Positions 29,846 to 41,104 are shown, counted from the first letter of the stretch. The stretch: DNA of 64,000 bases from Thunnus maccoyii (GCF_910596095.1 NC_056543.1:24810542-24874541); one strand, 5' to 3'. A program made the numbers and translations. Notes: generated by a model from the sequence alone, not told the origin.

Positions 29846-30380
29846 CTTATGATGGGACATGCAGACACACAGTGAAGGGGGGAGGATGAGGTGTAGAAAC
29901 ACAACCTCATACTCTTTGACTGGAGAACTGTCAGGCAGAGGCGTCCAGTAATCTGGCTCAGTTATGCTGTTGAAGGTGCACTGTGCAGACTGATATGGGA
30001 CAGGCAGGATGGACAAATGCATGAGTATTTGGATTGTGACTTTTACACACACACATGGATGCTACTGTCTGGAAAGATCTACAGGTATGTCACTTTAATT
30101 TCTGCGTGTCGTATTTCTTGAATGTCTCGGTTGTCTGTTTGCCCCAAATTAACAATTATGATGTAGAATAGCAACCACAAAGATTTCAGATTGTAACTCA
30201 CCTTGTTTTCCCATTTAAAGTTAAAATCATTGTCCTTAAAACTATATCAGACCTCCAACCACAGGCTTTGTCATATATTTATGTAATTCATAGTTTTCCG
30301 TCATAAGTGCTACTCTGCTCTTTTTGTGCTGTTTCAGACCTCCGTTAATCCTGGCATGTCCCAGATGAGAGACTACAGTA

Positions 30381-33300
30381 ATGACTGTCATCACTTTCAC
30401 TGGTCAGTTTCAATCCCTTCACTCTTCAACTGCTTTTTTCCCCCACGTCAGCTGTAAAAATGGTCTCACGCCCTGTAATGGCTTGTTGAAAGTTGTAAAT
30501 CCTGTTATCAACATCATAGATCAGACTTGTTTCTTCCAGGACATAAATATTTTGTTGAGTGAGAGAAGAATGATGAAGACCTTCATCTATAGAGAATAAT
30601 TGATTAAGCTAAGAGGCAGGCCCAAACTCAAGCTAATGTGAACTGAATGGAGGGTGAAATCCCAGGCACAGACAATACCTATTGTTGTGGGGCTAATCTC
30701 TGATGTAAGCCGTTCTGTCTTAATCACATCATCATTTCACCAGCAGCTGGCAAAGAGACAGTTTAGCCCTCAACCTGCCAGTCAACGTGACTCAAACATC
30801 AAATCATTACTCCGCCAGTGTCCTTGTGTTACTGCAAACATCGATGCAAGCATTTAATCTTGGGAGGGGGTTAATAGAGGAGCTGATCTGCATGTTTTTT
30901 TTCTTAGTTTGTTTACTAATGTCAAATGTTTTAGAGATTTTGGTGGACTGGAGTTGTACAAATACTTGTTTTCTTTGGAGCAAATTTAGTTTTGGTACGA
31001 ATTAAATAAACCAGATATGATGTGTTAGTTAGTGTGCTTCTCAGGTGCTGGTAGGTGGTTACCTTCAGACAGAGCTAGGCTAGCTGTTTCCAGTCTTTGT
31101 GTTAAGCTAAGCTAACCATCTCCTGGCTATAGCTTTGGAATGGACAGATAGTGGTATCAATCTTTTCATCCAACGCTCAGCAAGAAAGTGAATAAGTGCA
31201 TTTCCCAAAATGTTAAACTATTCCTCAAACCAAGGCTGGATCACCAAACGGTAAAACCCAGCAACTGCCCAAAAGTATCAGGTTTACCTTGTATCATTTG
31301 AGTCTACATCATTTTATTAATCGCAAATTTGTTAGAAATTGGCACCAGTGCACCATCAACTCTGTGTTAAAATGTAGCTTCAAGATGTTAATTGTTTTAG
31401 TTTATATTGAGCTCATTTGTTGTAAAATTTTGTTTTATGAAACTGCACACAAAACTGAGGGCAAGGTTGTATTATTCATCATATCATAGGAGTACTGTAA
31501 GGCTGCAACCATCAATTAACAACCACAATAAAAATGAATCAATTTCATTATTAATAGGTCTGACAATTATTTTATTTAATAATCAACTAATTGTTCAGTG
31601 TATAAAATGACAGGAAATAGTGAAAAATGCTGATCATTACAGACACAGAGGGAAATATTGTGAAAGTATTGTTAAATGTTCAAATGATCCAATATTTCAC
31701 CAAAAATCAAAGATCAGAGAAAAACTCCAAAAACTGAAAACAGATTTGTGTATCAGAACTTTGTTTTTTATTTTTTCCTCTCCCATTAATCATCTGACGA
31801 CCCCTCAGATTTATCTGGTGACCCTTTGGAGGGGCCCGACCCCTAGGTTGGGAACCAGTGGACTAAACTAGTAACTGTATATAAAGTAGTTGAAACTAGC
31901 TCCACCTCCAGCAGCTACAGCAGTACCATGCTGCTCACACACTGATGCTTCAGTATTAATTATCTAATGATGTCATATCCATACCACTACTTTTACTGCA
32001 ATACTTTAACTACATCAAGCTCATAATACTTATGTACTTTTCCTCAAGTATTAAGGTGGATTTTTAATGCAGGACTTTTACTTGTAATGGAATATTTTTA
32101 CACTGTTGTATTGGTACTTTTACTTCAGTAAAGGATCTGAGTACTTCTGGCACCACTGGCAGTCAACAGTACTGAAACACTTGAGCCTGAACGCTGATTT
32201 TGGAGTAGAGGCCTCTCTAGTGGCTCTTTGCAGTAAAGTACTTCTGACTACAGTGTTGTTTTCACTTCGAGGCTTTGACATTCGTGCCCTCTCTCTGTCG
32301 TCCTTTCAGTCTCTGTGCTGTTCGTGCTGCCTCAGGCGGTTCTGGCACGGTGGGCGTGTGTTCGGGCCTGTCCGGCGTCTTGCTCCTGCACTCAGGAGAG
32401 GAGCTGCAGCGTCCTGTGCGACCGGTCCGCCATGGCTGAGCTGCCCAAAGAGTTTCCCTGCGAGGCCTCCGCCATCAACCTGGACAAGAACAGACTCAAG
32501 TTCCTGCCAGAAAGGGCCTTCGGTACCCTGCCCTCCCTCAAGACTCTCTCCCTGGACCACAACAACATCTCCTTCATTACCCCTGGAGCCTTCAAGGTCT
32601 GCCTCACCTTGCTGGGTTTTTATGCTGAATTGTGATTGCACATTTCCCTCAAATGAGGCACAGATTCAGATACCAGGTTCAGTACAGAAATTATTTTGTC
32701 CTTTTCCATTCATGTATTTTTATATGATACCTCATCCTTGCAGTTGCAGATAGTTTCGGTTTTATTTGCTGGTATTTTGTGATATTTGATGCTAAAATAT
32801 TTGTCACCACCCCAAAATAATGGAGGGATATGGAACTATGATGGTAGCGCCCAAAACATATAACCTATAAGTGTTATATTCAAAAGCTATTTGCCTTTCC
32901 AGAAACAATACATAACAGGACACAGATCTTGCTGTGGACAGTTTTAGTTGGAACCAATTTTTAACCATTTTCACCATTATCAGATTAAACCAACATCTGC
33001 TTAATTAGATAAGTATAAATAAGTAGATAAGTGGGATTATGTTCTTGGGAATGAACTGCCCCTTTAAGGAATTGGAGCTGCATAAAAAAACTCACTTGTT
33101 CCTTTGCCCATAGTCTAAGTCAATTCCACAAAATTTCCCACAACCTGTTTTATCCCACAAACAAGTAATTTATACTGCAAACATAAACCTTTTCTACTGA
33201 GGAAATGATGACATATTACTGATGAGTAGTCAAGTAAAACAGTTCTCCAGAACATAGTTTTGACTTAACCTCTGTTCTGCAGGGCCTCGCCAACCTGGTG

Positions 33301-36264
33301 GAGCTGAAAATGGCGCACAATGACTACATCAGCTACCTTCATACACGAACCTTCACCGGGCTGAAGAAGCTGGTGCGCCTGGACTTGTCAGACTGTAACC
33401 TCTTCAACATCCCAGACCGCATCTTCATTGAGCAAATAGTGCTGAAAGAGTTACTCTGCTTCCAAAACAACTTCCGCAGGATCCCTGGAGCCATCAGAGG
33501 CATGGAGAATCTGACTCACATCTACCTGGAGAGGAACAAGATAGAGGCGGTGGCTTACAACTCCCTGCTGGGCCTCGGCAGCCTCAAGTAAGTCACTGGC
33601 TGATCTACCTCATGTATCACCTCTCATAGCTACTGGCAGGAATTAATTTACCAACAGTCTGGCAATGTAATCTACTCATGGCATGGCAGAAAATCTTCTT
33701 AGTGACTGTAGATGGGGAAAAATGACACCAGGTAAGCATAAAGAAACAGGAATAACTTCTTCCATTATTAACCAATTAAAACCATGTACAGTAAAATCAA
33801 AGATGGTGCAGGAAGCAGTGTCCTCGGTGCTGCTACTTGTGGCAGGGAAGATAATTTAAAGTAGTACTACTGAATAAAACAGTGTACTTTAAATATTTTT
33901 CACCCACCAGTGGCTACACTGAGCACAGTACTGCTGAGTAGCACTGTCGGCAGGGTTGAGGAAGAACTCCTGCACCATCTTTGATTTTATATGTTTTGTA
34001 ATGACTTTAATGAAAGGGACCTTTCTTGGTAGGAATAAATCATGCTTTTTTGTTACATCACACCATCCTGACTCTGTTTTTTTTTTCCATCTGAGGTCTT
34101 GGGGAGTACTCCTGCATATATAAAAAACATTTTGTAAACCCTTTTGTTGCTCCAGAAGGAGCTGCACAAAGTCTGATAAATTGCCTCAAGTAACGTAATA
34201 AAAATAAAGGAATAAAAAAGACTTTGCATTTTGGTTCTGCTGAATTGATATTGATACAGTTGTTTTATTTGTTATAGAAGTGCAATGCTAAATTGATGAT
34301 GAATCCTTTTAAGGACCTGGATTCTGGGAGATGGTCATCCAGGACCATGATAACATAGTATGGCTGCCAATAATCAGGGATAGATAATAAACACGCAGGT
34401 TGTTAGATGATTATTCCTGTATAGTTACAGCCTATGGATCTTTATATTCTACATTCTTATTATTATTCTACATTTATGTCAACTAATCCCATGAAAAGAC
34501 CAAAACAGACAATAAATTTAAAATATTGTCTATGTATCCAAAGCCTGAGCTACCTCATTCCTCTGTCTCATAGACCTTCATTGTTATCCAAAAGCTATTA
34601 AAAATACATATGAGCCACACAATGTCCATTTATTTCCATTAACATGGTCAATCCTAGGCACACTATCCTGGGGCACCAAATTTGTATCAATCCACAGCTG
34701 AAAATGGTACTCAAAAATGCACTATTTACTCCTGCTTGAATAGTATTTACTAAAAACTAGTTACCCAGCTGTTTTAGATTTTTTTAATGGAATTACTAGG
34801 CCATTAAAAAAAATAATCTACAAATTTGTGATCCATTTTTAAAGATTTACTCCTTTAGGGACAAATGGACTTGTGGTTGGAAAGTATTGAGAGACAGAGT
34901 AACACTTTCGGTTTTCATTTTGTCATATGATTTGTTGACCATAAGAAAACCTCTAGAATAACACAAGTCTTACCTTTTAAGATACCAGCCTCGTAGGATG
35001 TTGTTCACATCTTCTTCTCAGCACTTGGTCTTGTGTTTTCCCGCAGCCTGCCAATAAACATTGATTGGAGAGCTTCAGTATTTTTACCACTGCTCAGTTA
35101 TTCCCTTCCCCCATAATTATTTTCTTGTTAAAGATTTCTACTTTTGAGTTTTGATGTTAGAAAATATTTTTTGATTCGGAGCTCATTTCTCTTTATGGTT
35201 TTGCTTTTTCCTTTTGTATGTGCTTTGGTATGCAGCATTTTTGGATTTGGAGAGCATTTTCATTAAGTTTGTGATTTTGCTTTTGTATGGGTTTTGGCCT
35301 TAAGGGCCACCATACTCTGCTGGTTTTCCATCTCTTTGGTTGAAGATATGCTGACACCAGAGAGCACTGTGTTTAGTCACTCTAAGAAGGTCCTATTGTG
35401 ACGAAATCACTCTAAAGTCCTTTTCCTTATATCAGGTACCTGAACCTCCAAGAGAACCGCATCAATGTGATCCATGACCAGGCCTTTCAGGACCTTGTGC
35501 GACTGGAGAACTTCTACCTCAATGACAATCTGCTGTCTGACCTGCCCCGGCTTGCCTTCAAGGGCCTAGGCCGCCTCAAGATGCTCAACCTTGGGGGGAA
35601 CCAGTTGACCAACGTGTCCAAGACCTGGTTCAGTGACCTGGTGGAGCTGGAGGTGCTGTACCTGGACAGGAACCAGCTGCTAAACATCGAGGAAGGAACT
35701 TTTGAGAACCTGACCAGCCTGATCACGCTCCACCTGAACAGCAACAACCTCACCACCCTTCCCTTTCCTGTTTTCCAGCCCATCTATTTCCTGGGCCGCC
35801 TCTACCTCTTCAGAAACCCATGGGAGTGCGACTGCTCCCTCGAGTGGCTGAAGGAGTGGATGGAAAACTACAAGCTGGTACGGGACATCCCCTGTGCTTC
35901 TCCGTCCTCCGTGACCGGGCTGGATCTCAGCGAGGTGGTCTTTGCCAAGCTGAATGGCACATGTGTGGATCCCGCAGAGCTGAACCTGACCACGGCCTCC
36001 TCAGAGATCGTCTCCACCACGGAGAACCGTTTCAACAGTCTCATTTCAAAGCTGCTCCAACAGGAGCTCAGAGAGGAGATGGGGAACGGTACCGAGAGCC
36101 TCCGCAACGGAACTCTATTGGAATCCGAGGACGGGGAGCTCTCTGCAGGGGTCAAAGGGCAACGAGCCGAGGCGAGCCAATCACTTCTCTGCTTCCTTGT
36201 AGTGTGGCTCATCTTTGGTTTGATTGGCCAGTCTGACATTAATGTCTGTCTTTCTTGCACATGA
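30381..36264 (+). CDS. nyx: Nyctalopin, leucine-rich repeat protein of ON bipolar cells
   Basis: Leucine-rich repeat protein of retinal ON bipolar dendrites that helps place TRPM1 and mGluR6 at the postsynapse; human NYX mutations cause X-linked congenital stationary night blindness. Four coding exons join in frame: 30381-30402, 32310-32596, 33283-33587 and 35436-36264, giving 480 residues (human 481). The 22-nt first exon gives MTVITFT, which joins [13 protein letters not shown] into a plausible signal peptide; other upstream ATGs give worse ones. Next come the N-terminal cysteine cap ([11 protein letters not shown]), about eleven repeats including [22 protein letters not shown] and LNLGGNQL, and the C-terminal cap [18 protein letters not shown] and NGT glycosylation sites follow. 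A hydrophobic stretch [16 protein letters not shown] near the C terminus fits a membrane anchor. It follows ddx3x on the same strand, as in human. Confidence 0.95.
31020..31230. repeat. Common teleost dispersed repeat in nyx intron 1
   Basis: TCAGGTGCTGGTAGGTGGTT, AGAGCTAGGCTAGCTGTTTC and GTTAAGCTAAGCTAACC in this order, ending CCCAAAATGTTAAACTATTC, are the core of a very abundant fish non-autonomous repeat. Its class is uncertain. Confidence 0.7.
31495..31700. mobile_element. Partial hAT-type MITE
   Basis: GGCTGCAACCATCAATTAAC through CAACTAATTGTTCAGTGTAT AAAATGACAGG corresponds to the left half of the same fish family as 16347-16640. The right half is missing. Confidence 0.6.
31785..32165. 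mobile_element. Fish MITE fragments in nyx intron 1
   Basis: GACCCCTAGGTTGGGAACCA followed by GTAGTTGAAACTAGCTCCAC and repeated TACTTTTACT words up to CAGTAAAGGATCTGAGTACT is a widespread teleost repeat. No coding part. It ends about 145 bp before nyx coding exon 2. Confidence 0.7.
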
Positions 36265-38439
36265 GAACTGTGGAAATGTTTGCTTCCTGACCCACAGGCA
36301 CAACTAGGAGTAGCTTTTGTGATTGCCGATGAGATAAAAGATGATTTTATTTATTTAAGAGCTGAGGATTACTCATGCTTGCATGTGTAGTTTACTGGTG
36401 TGTGTCTGCCCGGCTAAACATAGGATTTGGGGATTTCTTGATTGAAGATTGACAATTACATGGCAGCAGTTATTTTCCTATGAGCTATTTATATATAATA
36501 ATCTATCATATTTATAGATTAACTATTATAAAAGAGAAATCAGAACTAGTCATCTGATACATGTCTGTTTCTTGGTTAATGAACAGCTATGTCAAGCTGT
36601 ATGGTTGCAGGATTCATTTTCACAGTTAATAGAAGCGGGTGTTTATTTCAAACTGTGGATTAATGTGGAGATGTGATGAAAATGTATATGTTAACTTCGA
36701 CCTTTTGTTGCATAATACTCCATTTTAATTAATATTATGTAATATTCATAGCATTACATAGTCTGTTACAAGTGTTTTTTTTTGTATTTTCATTCACATG
36801 TATGTGTAAAGTTAAGGGAGATAAGACCTCCTGTAGTTATTTCTGAAACAGATGTCCTTTCTGCTCATTTTTATTCATTCAACTCTAAATGTAGATTCTG
36901 CAGCTTTTCCATAAATGCATTAATCTTCTTATCGCATACGGCTCAGTGTCGTCGCTGCTTGTGTATGCTACAACGTAATGGAGGGACTTTGTCATTGCTT
37001 TTGCCTCCTATGGATGGACTTTTTTTCCCCTTTATGGACATGATCTCTCTCTATACAGGGGGTGTGGTGGGTGTGATTGCCATATGTCAGGATGTGGATG
37101 GGGGAGGTAATAGTGTGAAAGCATTTCAGTTCTCTTTGGGATAAGAAAAGCTTTCAGGACGATATGCTGCACACAAATGAACTGTTATTTATTTGCAATA
37201 TGTCTTGTGTACTGCAAACATCAAATACAGTACACACTGATGTGCTTTGTGTAGCTGAAAAAGTCAAATAATATTCCTGTTCTAACACCAACCACTGGTC
37301 TGACAGCCAGTTATTAGACATAAAAGTCTGTCACATGATTTATTTTTCTAAATAAAAAAAAAATGCTGTTGAACTTTGACATGCCTGCTCGGTGACTCCT
37401 TTAAGCCTCAGTTGAGGAGTCGACCATTCAGCGATGAACACCAGTTAATCTGCACATTGGCCTGATGGCCCTTTAATGTGGGATTAGGCTGCAAATAAGA
37501 AAACTGGGGAGGCTGGATGCTGCAACTCATCCCTCTCATGCAGCTGTTTTAATTGTGGACCACTGCAGAAATGTAGTATATTCACAACATCTTTAATTTA
37601 TCTGGGCCAAAGTTGAAATGACAGTGTTGAGCCACTGTAGTAAGCTCACTATTTTACTCTCTCATTAGTGTAAATCTTACAGCTGCACTAGTAAAATCTG
37701 GTAACACTTTATTTTATGTCCTGTAATGTGCTAATAATTTCCTTGAAAGTTTCCATGAAAAGTCCTGTAATTTGATACTAATTATAGGGAAAATAGAGAC
37801 AATGTTATGAGACAGCTACCTGAGTTTAGTTAGTTGTTTTGAGTTTATAAGTTTTCATTTTCAGAGGCAATTACTGGAAAATCCAAGTAAGTATTCATTT
37901 ATTATTGGAAACGTTTTTTTTCTCCATATTTGTTTGACAAATGTGACATTCATGCATGTTCATTTAACCTGCTGCACATTGACTAAAAACTCTATATTAC
38001 ATTGTGCTTTTGGGGTACCTTAAGAATTTACAAATGAAATAGTCTGCCTCATAATCTGTCATGTCACATGTATATGTAACCAATATGAACATGTGATTTT
38101 GTCTCGTTTTGTCTCTCATTCTGTGAATAAGACATCAAGTCTGTAGCTCTGTGAGACTCCATTACTTACCAGAAAACGAGTTTATTCATTGAATCACGGA
38201 TGGTTCTGGAGTGGGTCCAGTTTTAAGGGGCTATAATACCCCTGTGACAAAAAGCAAGGACGTCCTAATGTGTGAAGGCGTTTTCTCCTGAAGCCAGGGC
38301 TTCCCCGTTTTTCAAACTAGCTATCATTGTCATTTTAATAAAAAGATAAAATTCATTTCTTGACCATTTAACAGCCACTGTTCACATCATATTATCAGCC
38401 TCGGTTTACTAGTTGTTTTTTGAGCAGCTGTATGACTTT

Positions 38440-38840
38440 AGCGCCGACTTGTCTGAAAACGAGAAATCTGTCAAACGGTGCCGCCGGTGCCTAGCAACGG
38501 TTGCTATGACAGAGTCGCGGGTTTAGTAAATAGTCAGTTACTTTATTCTGTGACGTAATCATGACGAGTGATCAACGTGTAGCCTAGTTACACTTTGATT
38601 TGTGACGTGTAGTCATAGATATGTGACGTGGTCATGAGCAGTGATCAACGTGTAGTCTCTCTTTGATCTCTGTAGTCTCACTTTGATCTCTGTAGTCACA
38701 CTTTGATCTCTGTAGTCACACTTTTATCTGTATCGTCACCCTTTGATTTGTGCTTTGATTCTTTGATCTAGTCACAGATAAAAGCTATGAAAGTGGAAAC
38801 ATTTATGTATATAGGGCACCAGAATATTCAAGACCAATAC
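38440..38840 (+). promoter_or_regulatory. Promoter of orphan gene copy 1
   Basis: In order: the palindrome TAGCAACGGTTGCTA (38492-38506), two half-sites of the RFX X-box type; several TGACGT words (CRE-like) at 38551-38630; a 20-bp tandem array with CTTTGATCTCTG cores (38653-38735, three intact and one altered copy), matching the TCF/LEF consensus; two more TTTGAT words; and TATATAG at 38808-38814. Motif assignments are inference. The positions, spacing and conservation in all three units are seen. Confidence 0.6.
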
Positions 38841-38992
38841 GATAAACATCGAAGATAATCAATCCTGATAGCTACAGTTAATAAGCATCGAAGGTAATCA
38901 AGCTTACAGTTTGATTACAGTAACAGAGCATCGAAGCTAATCGCGCTTACAGTCGGATTACAGTAACAGAGCATCGAAAACAAGAGAAGAAA
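38840..38992 (+). repeat. 43-bp leader repeat before gene copy 1
   Basis: The probable 5'UTR consists of imperfect 43-bp repeats around GATTACAGTAACAGAGCATC and CGAAGCTAATC. CATCGAA recurs four times. Copies 1 and 2 have one repeat more than copy 3. TAATC/GATTA words are OTX-like, but that may be chance. Confidence 0.7.
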
Positions 38993-41020
38993 ATGGCAGT
39001 CGTTACAGTTGATGATGTGCGCTCAGTGATCCATTCCTTTTTGGAGAAGATCACAGAGGAGCAATGGATACTGTTGAAGGAAGGAACTCCTGATGATGCC
39101 ACAATGTACCTGTTGGCAGAAATGATCACAGAATTCATCATATTCATTACAAATACAATATTGGCGAATCTACGGAGCAAAGATGCGGACGTCTGTAAGG
39201 AGGAGCTTCTCAATAGCCTGAACGAAACTCTCCATAAGAGTTTCGTTCAGGCTCTGGAGTTTACGGAGGAAATGCAGTCAGTCAGTTCAGAGAGCTTAAC
39301 AAAACTAATAGCAAAAGAGGTTGCTGAGAGCGTCAACTCGGCCCTCTCTGCTTCTACTGACTCTGAAAGTAGAGATTTTGTGGTTCCTCATGACAAAGTC
39401 GGTGGCTTTCGTGTCACACCATCCCGCAGACTAAACACAATGGTTGGTCATGCAAGCGCTGTGCTTCGTGACTTCATGACCAAAGTGAAAAGTCTGTGCC
39501 CACCTCAGCCACGTCAGTCAAGGTCATATAGGGCCACCGATGTAGAAAACACAGACAAAGAGGATATGGTACCACCAATGGAGTCTCCAGAGCATGAGGA
39601 TGCAGAAATGGAAGATCTGGAGACTTCAGATAAAGAAATGGAGGAGGATAAAGTAGAGAGGCCCGACACTGGTGACCGCCTAGAGTCACCAGTGAAAAGT
39701 GAAAGGCAGGACACACCGGAGAAGATGGCATCGGAAGACAGCTTTCTGGCTCAAACCAGTAAAGCTGTCCAAGAGATAATCAGACAAGAGCTTTACGAGT
39801 TAACAGAACCCGTACTACATACAGTGGAGGAGTCTGAATATGAACTCCTGCAATCTGATTTCTCTTTAGAGATTGAGGTTATAGGGGACGACATATCTCA
39901 GATTCTTACGGAAGAGGCAAAGAGTCTACAACATTCTGAAACTGAGAGTCCGAGAGAAGAAAATAATCTGAAGAGCAAGATCAAGACACTTTTTGCTAAG
40001 CTGTTTGCCAAATCATTGATTCATCGTATGGTGGCACAGCTGAAGTCCAAATACCATAAAATCTTCAAAGGTAAAGGCAGACACTCAGCGCAGTCCCTCA
40101 GGTCTAGTGTTGAGTCTCTGCTTCTGGATGAGTACGACATTACAGAGGGTGGAAATGAGGTTTCTGTGTTTCGGCAGTTAGAGATAATCTCCAGTGGGAA
40201 ACATCTGGTTTTCACAAAAGAACTCAGCGATCTTGTCTACAATCACATCAAAGATGGGATGGTGACGACCGAGATTGTCCCTGAGTCAGTGAGGAAGAAG
40301 TCCATAAGAAAGACTCTTAAAGAGCACTATGACGCCCTGTACAACGATGTAGGCAATAGAGTGAAGTGTTTTCTCAGCCTGATGAATTGGTGGCTTAAAA
40401 TGAAGGTTGGCAGCTACTGCAATAGGGTTGTACTTGCTCTTAAGAACACCAAGATATTCTCACGAATGCCCCCAACAGAAGTCACAGCAGAGGAGGATGC
40501 AACAAGGTCCGAGGAGGATGCAACAAGGTCCGAGGAGGATGCAACAAGGTCCGAGGAGGATGCAACAAGATCCAAGGAGGATGCAACAAGGTCCGAGGAG
40601 CGAGACACTGAATCTGAAGAGGATGCAGCGCTCAAGAAAAGGTACATAGCTGTTAGCGTGCTCGTTGAGAAGCTGGTGTATCGTGTCCTCACCAAAACAA
40701 AGAACACTATTATGAACGCAGAGGCCCTGACTCGCCACATCATCAAGAAGACGTGGGCGGAAGTTGAGACTCTAGATTTTAAGGTAACGGAAAAAACTAT
40801 AAAAAACATCGACAAGGCCATTTTCAAGGATTTGTGCAAGGTCTGGAAGAGTGCAGACATGGTGGTGATATTTATGAAATCAGGGGATCCGCTAATAGAA
40901 AAATACATAGCCGTGTCTTTTAAATCTCACCTGACGCTGAAAAAGCCCAGCACCATCCACCGTTTCTTCTCCTGTGTACGCAGGGTTTTGGCCGAGCCTT
41001 TTCTGAGAATTTTTGTATAA
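38993..41020 (+). CDS. Orphan intronless gene, copy 1 (675 aa)
   Basis: I do not recognise this protein. The ATG is in good context (GAAAATGG) and the frame is open for 675 codons to TAA. No signal peptide or clear membrane span is seen. Predicted layout: helical N terminus (about 1-120, VRSVIHSFLEKITEEQWILL); a basic patch with VTPSRRLNTM (about 140); an acidic Glu/Asp linker (about 180-245); a second helical block (about 250-490) with Lys-rich LKSKIKTLFAKLFAKSLIHR and the pair of Trp in SLMNWWLKMKVGSY; five EEDATRS heptads (500-534); and a conserved C-terminal block from KKRYIAVSVLVEKLVYRVLT to the end FLRIFV. The three copies differ at only a few residues. An intracellular scaffold or structural protein is possible, but no function is assigned. 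Confidence 0.85.
   Translation: MAVVTVDDVRSVIHSFLEKITEEQWILLKEGTPDDATMYLLAEMITEFIIFITNTILANLRSKDADVCKEELLNSLNETLHKSFVQALEFTEEMQSVSSESLTKLIAKEVAESVNSALSASTDSESRDFVVPHDKVGGFRVTPSRRLNTMVGHASAVLRDFMTKVKSLCPPQPRQSRSYRATDVENTDKEDMVPPMESPEHEDAEMEDLETSDKEMEEDKVERPDTGDRLESPVKSERQDTPEKMASEDSFLAQTSKAVQEIIRQELYELTEPVLHTVEESEYELLQSDFSLEIEVIGDDISQILTEEAKSLQHSETESPREENNLKSKIKTLFAKLFAKSLIHRMVAQLKSKYHKIFKGKGRHSAQSLRSSVESLLLDEYDITEGGNEVSVFRQLEIISSGKHLVFTKELSDLVYNHIKDGMVTTEIVPESVRKKSIRKTLKEHYDALYNDVGNRVKCFLSLMNWWLKMKVGSYCNRVVLALKNTKIFSRMPPTEVTAEEDATRSEEDATRSEEDATRSEEDATRSKEDATRSEERDTESEEDAALKKRYIAVSVLVEKLVYRVLTKTKNTIMNAEALTRHIIKKTWAEVETLDFKVTEKTIKNIDKAIFKDLCKVWKSADMVVIFMKSGDPLIEKYIAVSFKSHLTLKKPSTIHRFFSCVRRVLAEPFLRIFV
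40490..40594 (+). repeat. Coding VNTR, 21 bp x 5
   Basis: Five tandem 21-bp units each encode EEDATRS (one reads KEDATRS), in frame in gene copy 1. The matching array has four units in copy 2 and one in copy 3, which accounts exactly for the differences in protein length. Confidence 0.97.
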
Positions 41021-41031
41021 TAACAACTGCC

Positions 41032-41087
41032 TTCATCTTGAAGGAAAAAAGAATAATGGAGGTTTCTCTTTTTTCCTTCAAGATGAA
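41032..41087 (+). repeat. Perfect 21-bp inverted repeat after the stop codon, unit 1
   Basis: Arms 41032-41052 and 41067-41087 are exact reverse complements around a 14-nt loop, starting 12 nt after the TAA. The arms are purine-rich on one side (GAAGGAAAAAAGA). The transcript would form a strong stem-loop. The same structure recurs at 42083-42138. Confidence 0.95.
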
Positions 41088-41104
41088 CGCAAGAAGTTAA
41101 GTCC

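Larger units (their letters stand above)
30337..37370 (+). other. nyx: nyx transcript extent with 3'UTR and poly(A) signal
   Basis: The exon carrying the start codon begins after the acceptor TGTTTCAG near 30337, so at least one noncoding exon should lie upstream; a donor GTATGT at 30087 is a candidate. After the stop, about 1.1 kb without other features leads to AATAAA at 37351-37356. The tandem array begins about ten bases later. Confidence 0.6.

Noticed and set aside
30015-30086. Alternative nyx start exon beginning MDKCMSIWIVTF before a GTATGT donor
   Set aside because: The phase would fit, but the resulting N terminus is a poor signal peptide, and the exon at 30381 gives a much better one. 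The donor may belong to a noncoding first exon.
40414-40908. Minus-strand frame of 136-164 codons opposite the orphan gene
   Set aside because: It is a shadow of the real plus-strand coding sequence, and its serine-rich repeats are the reverse of the EEDATRS array.
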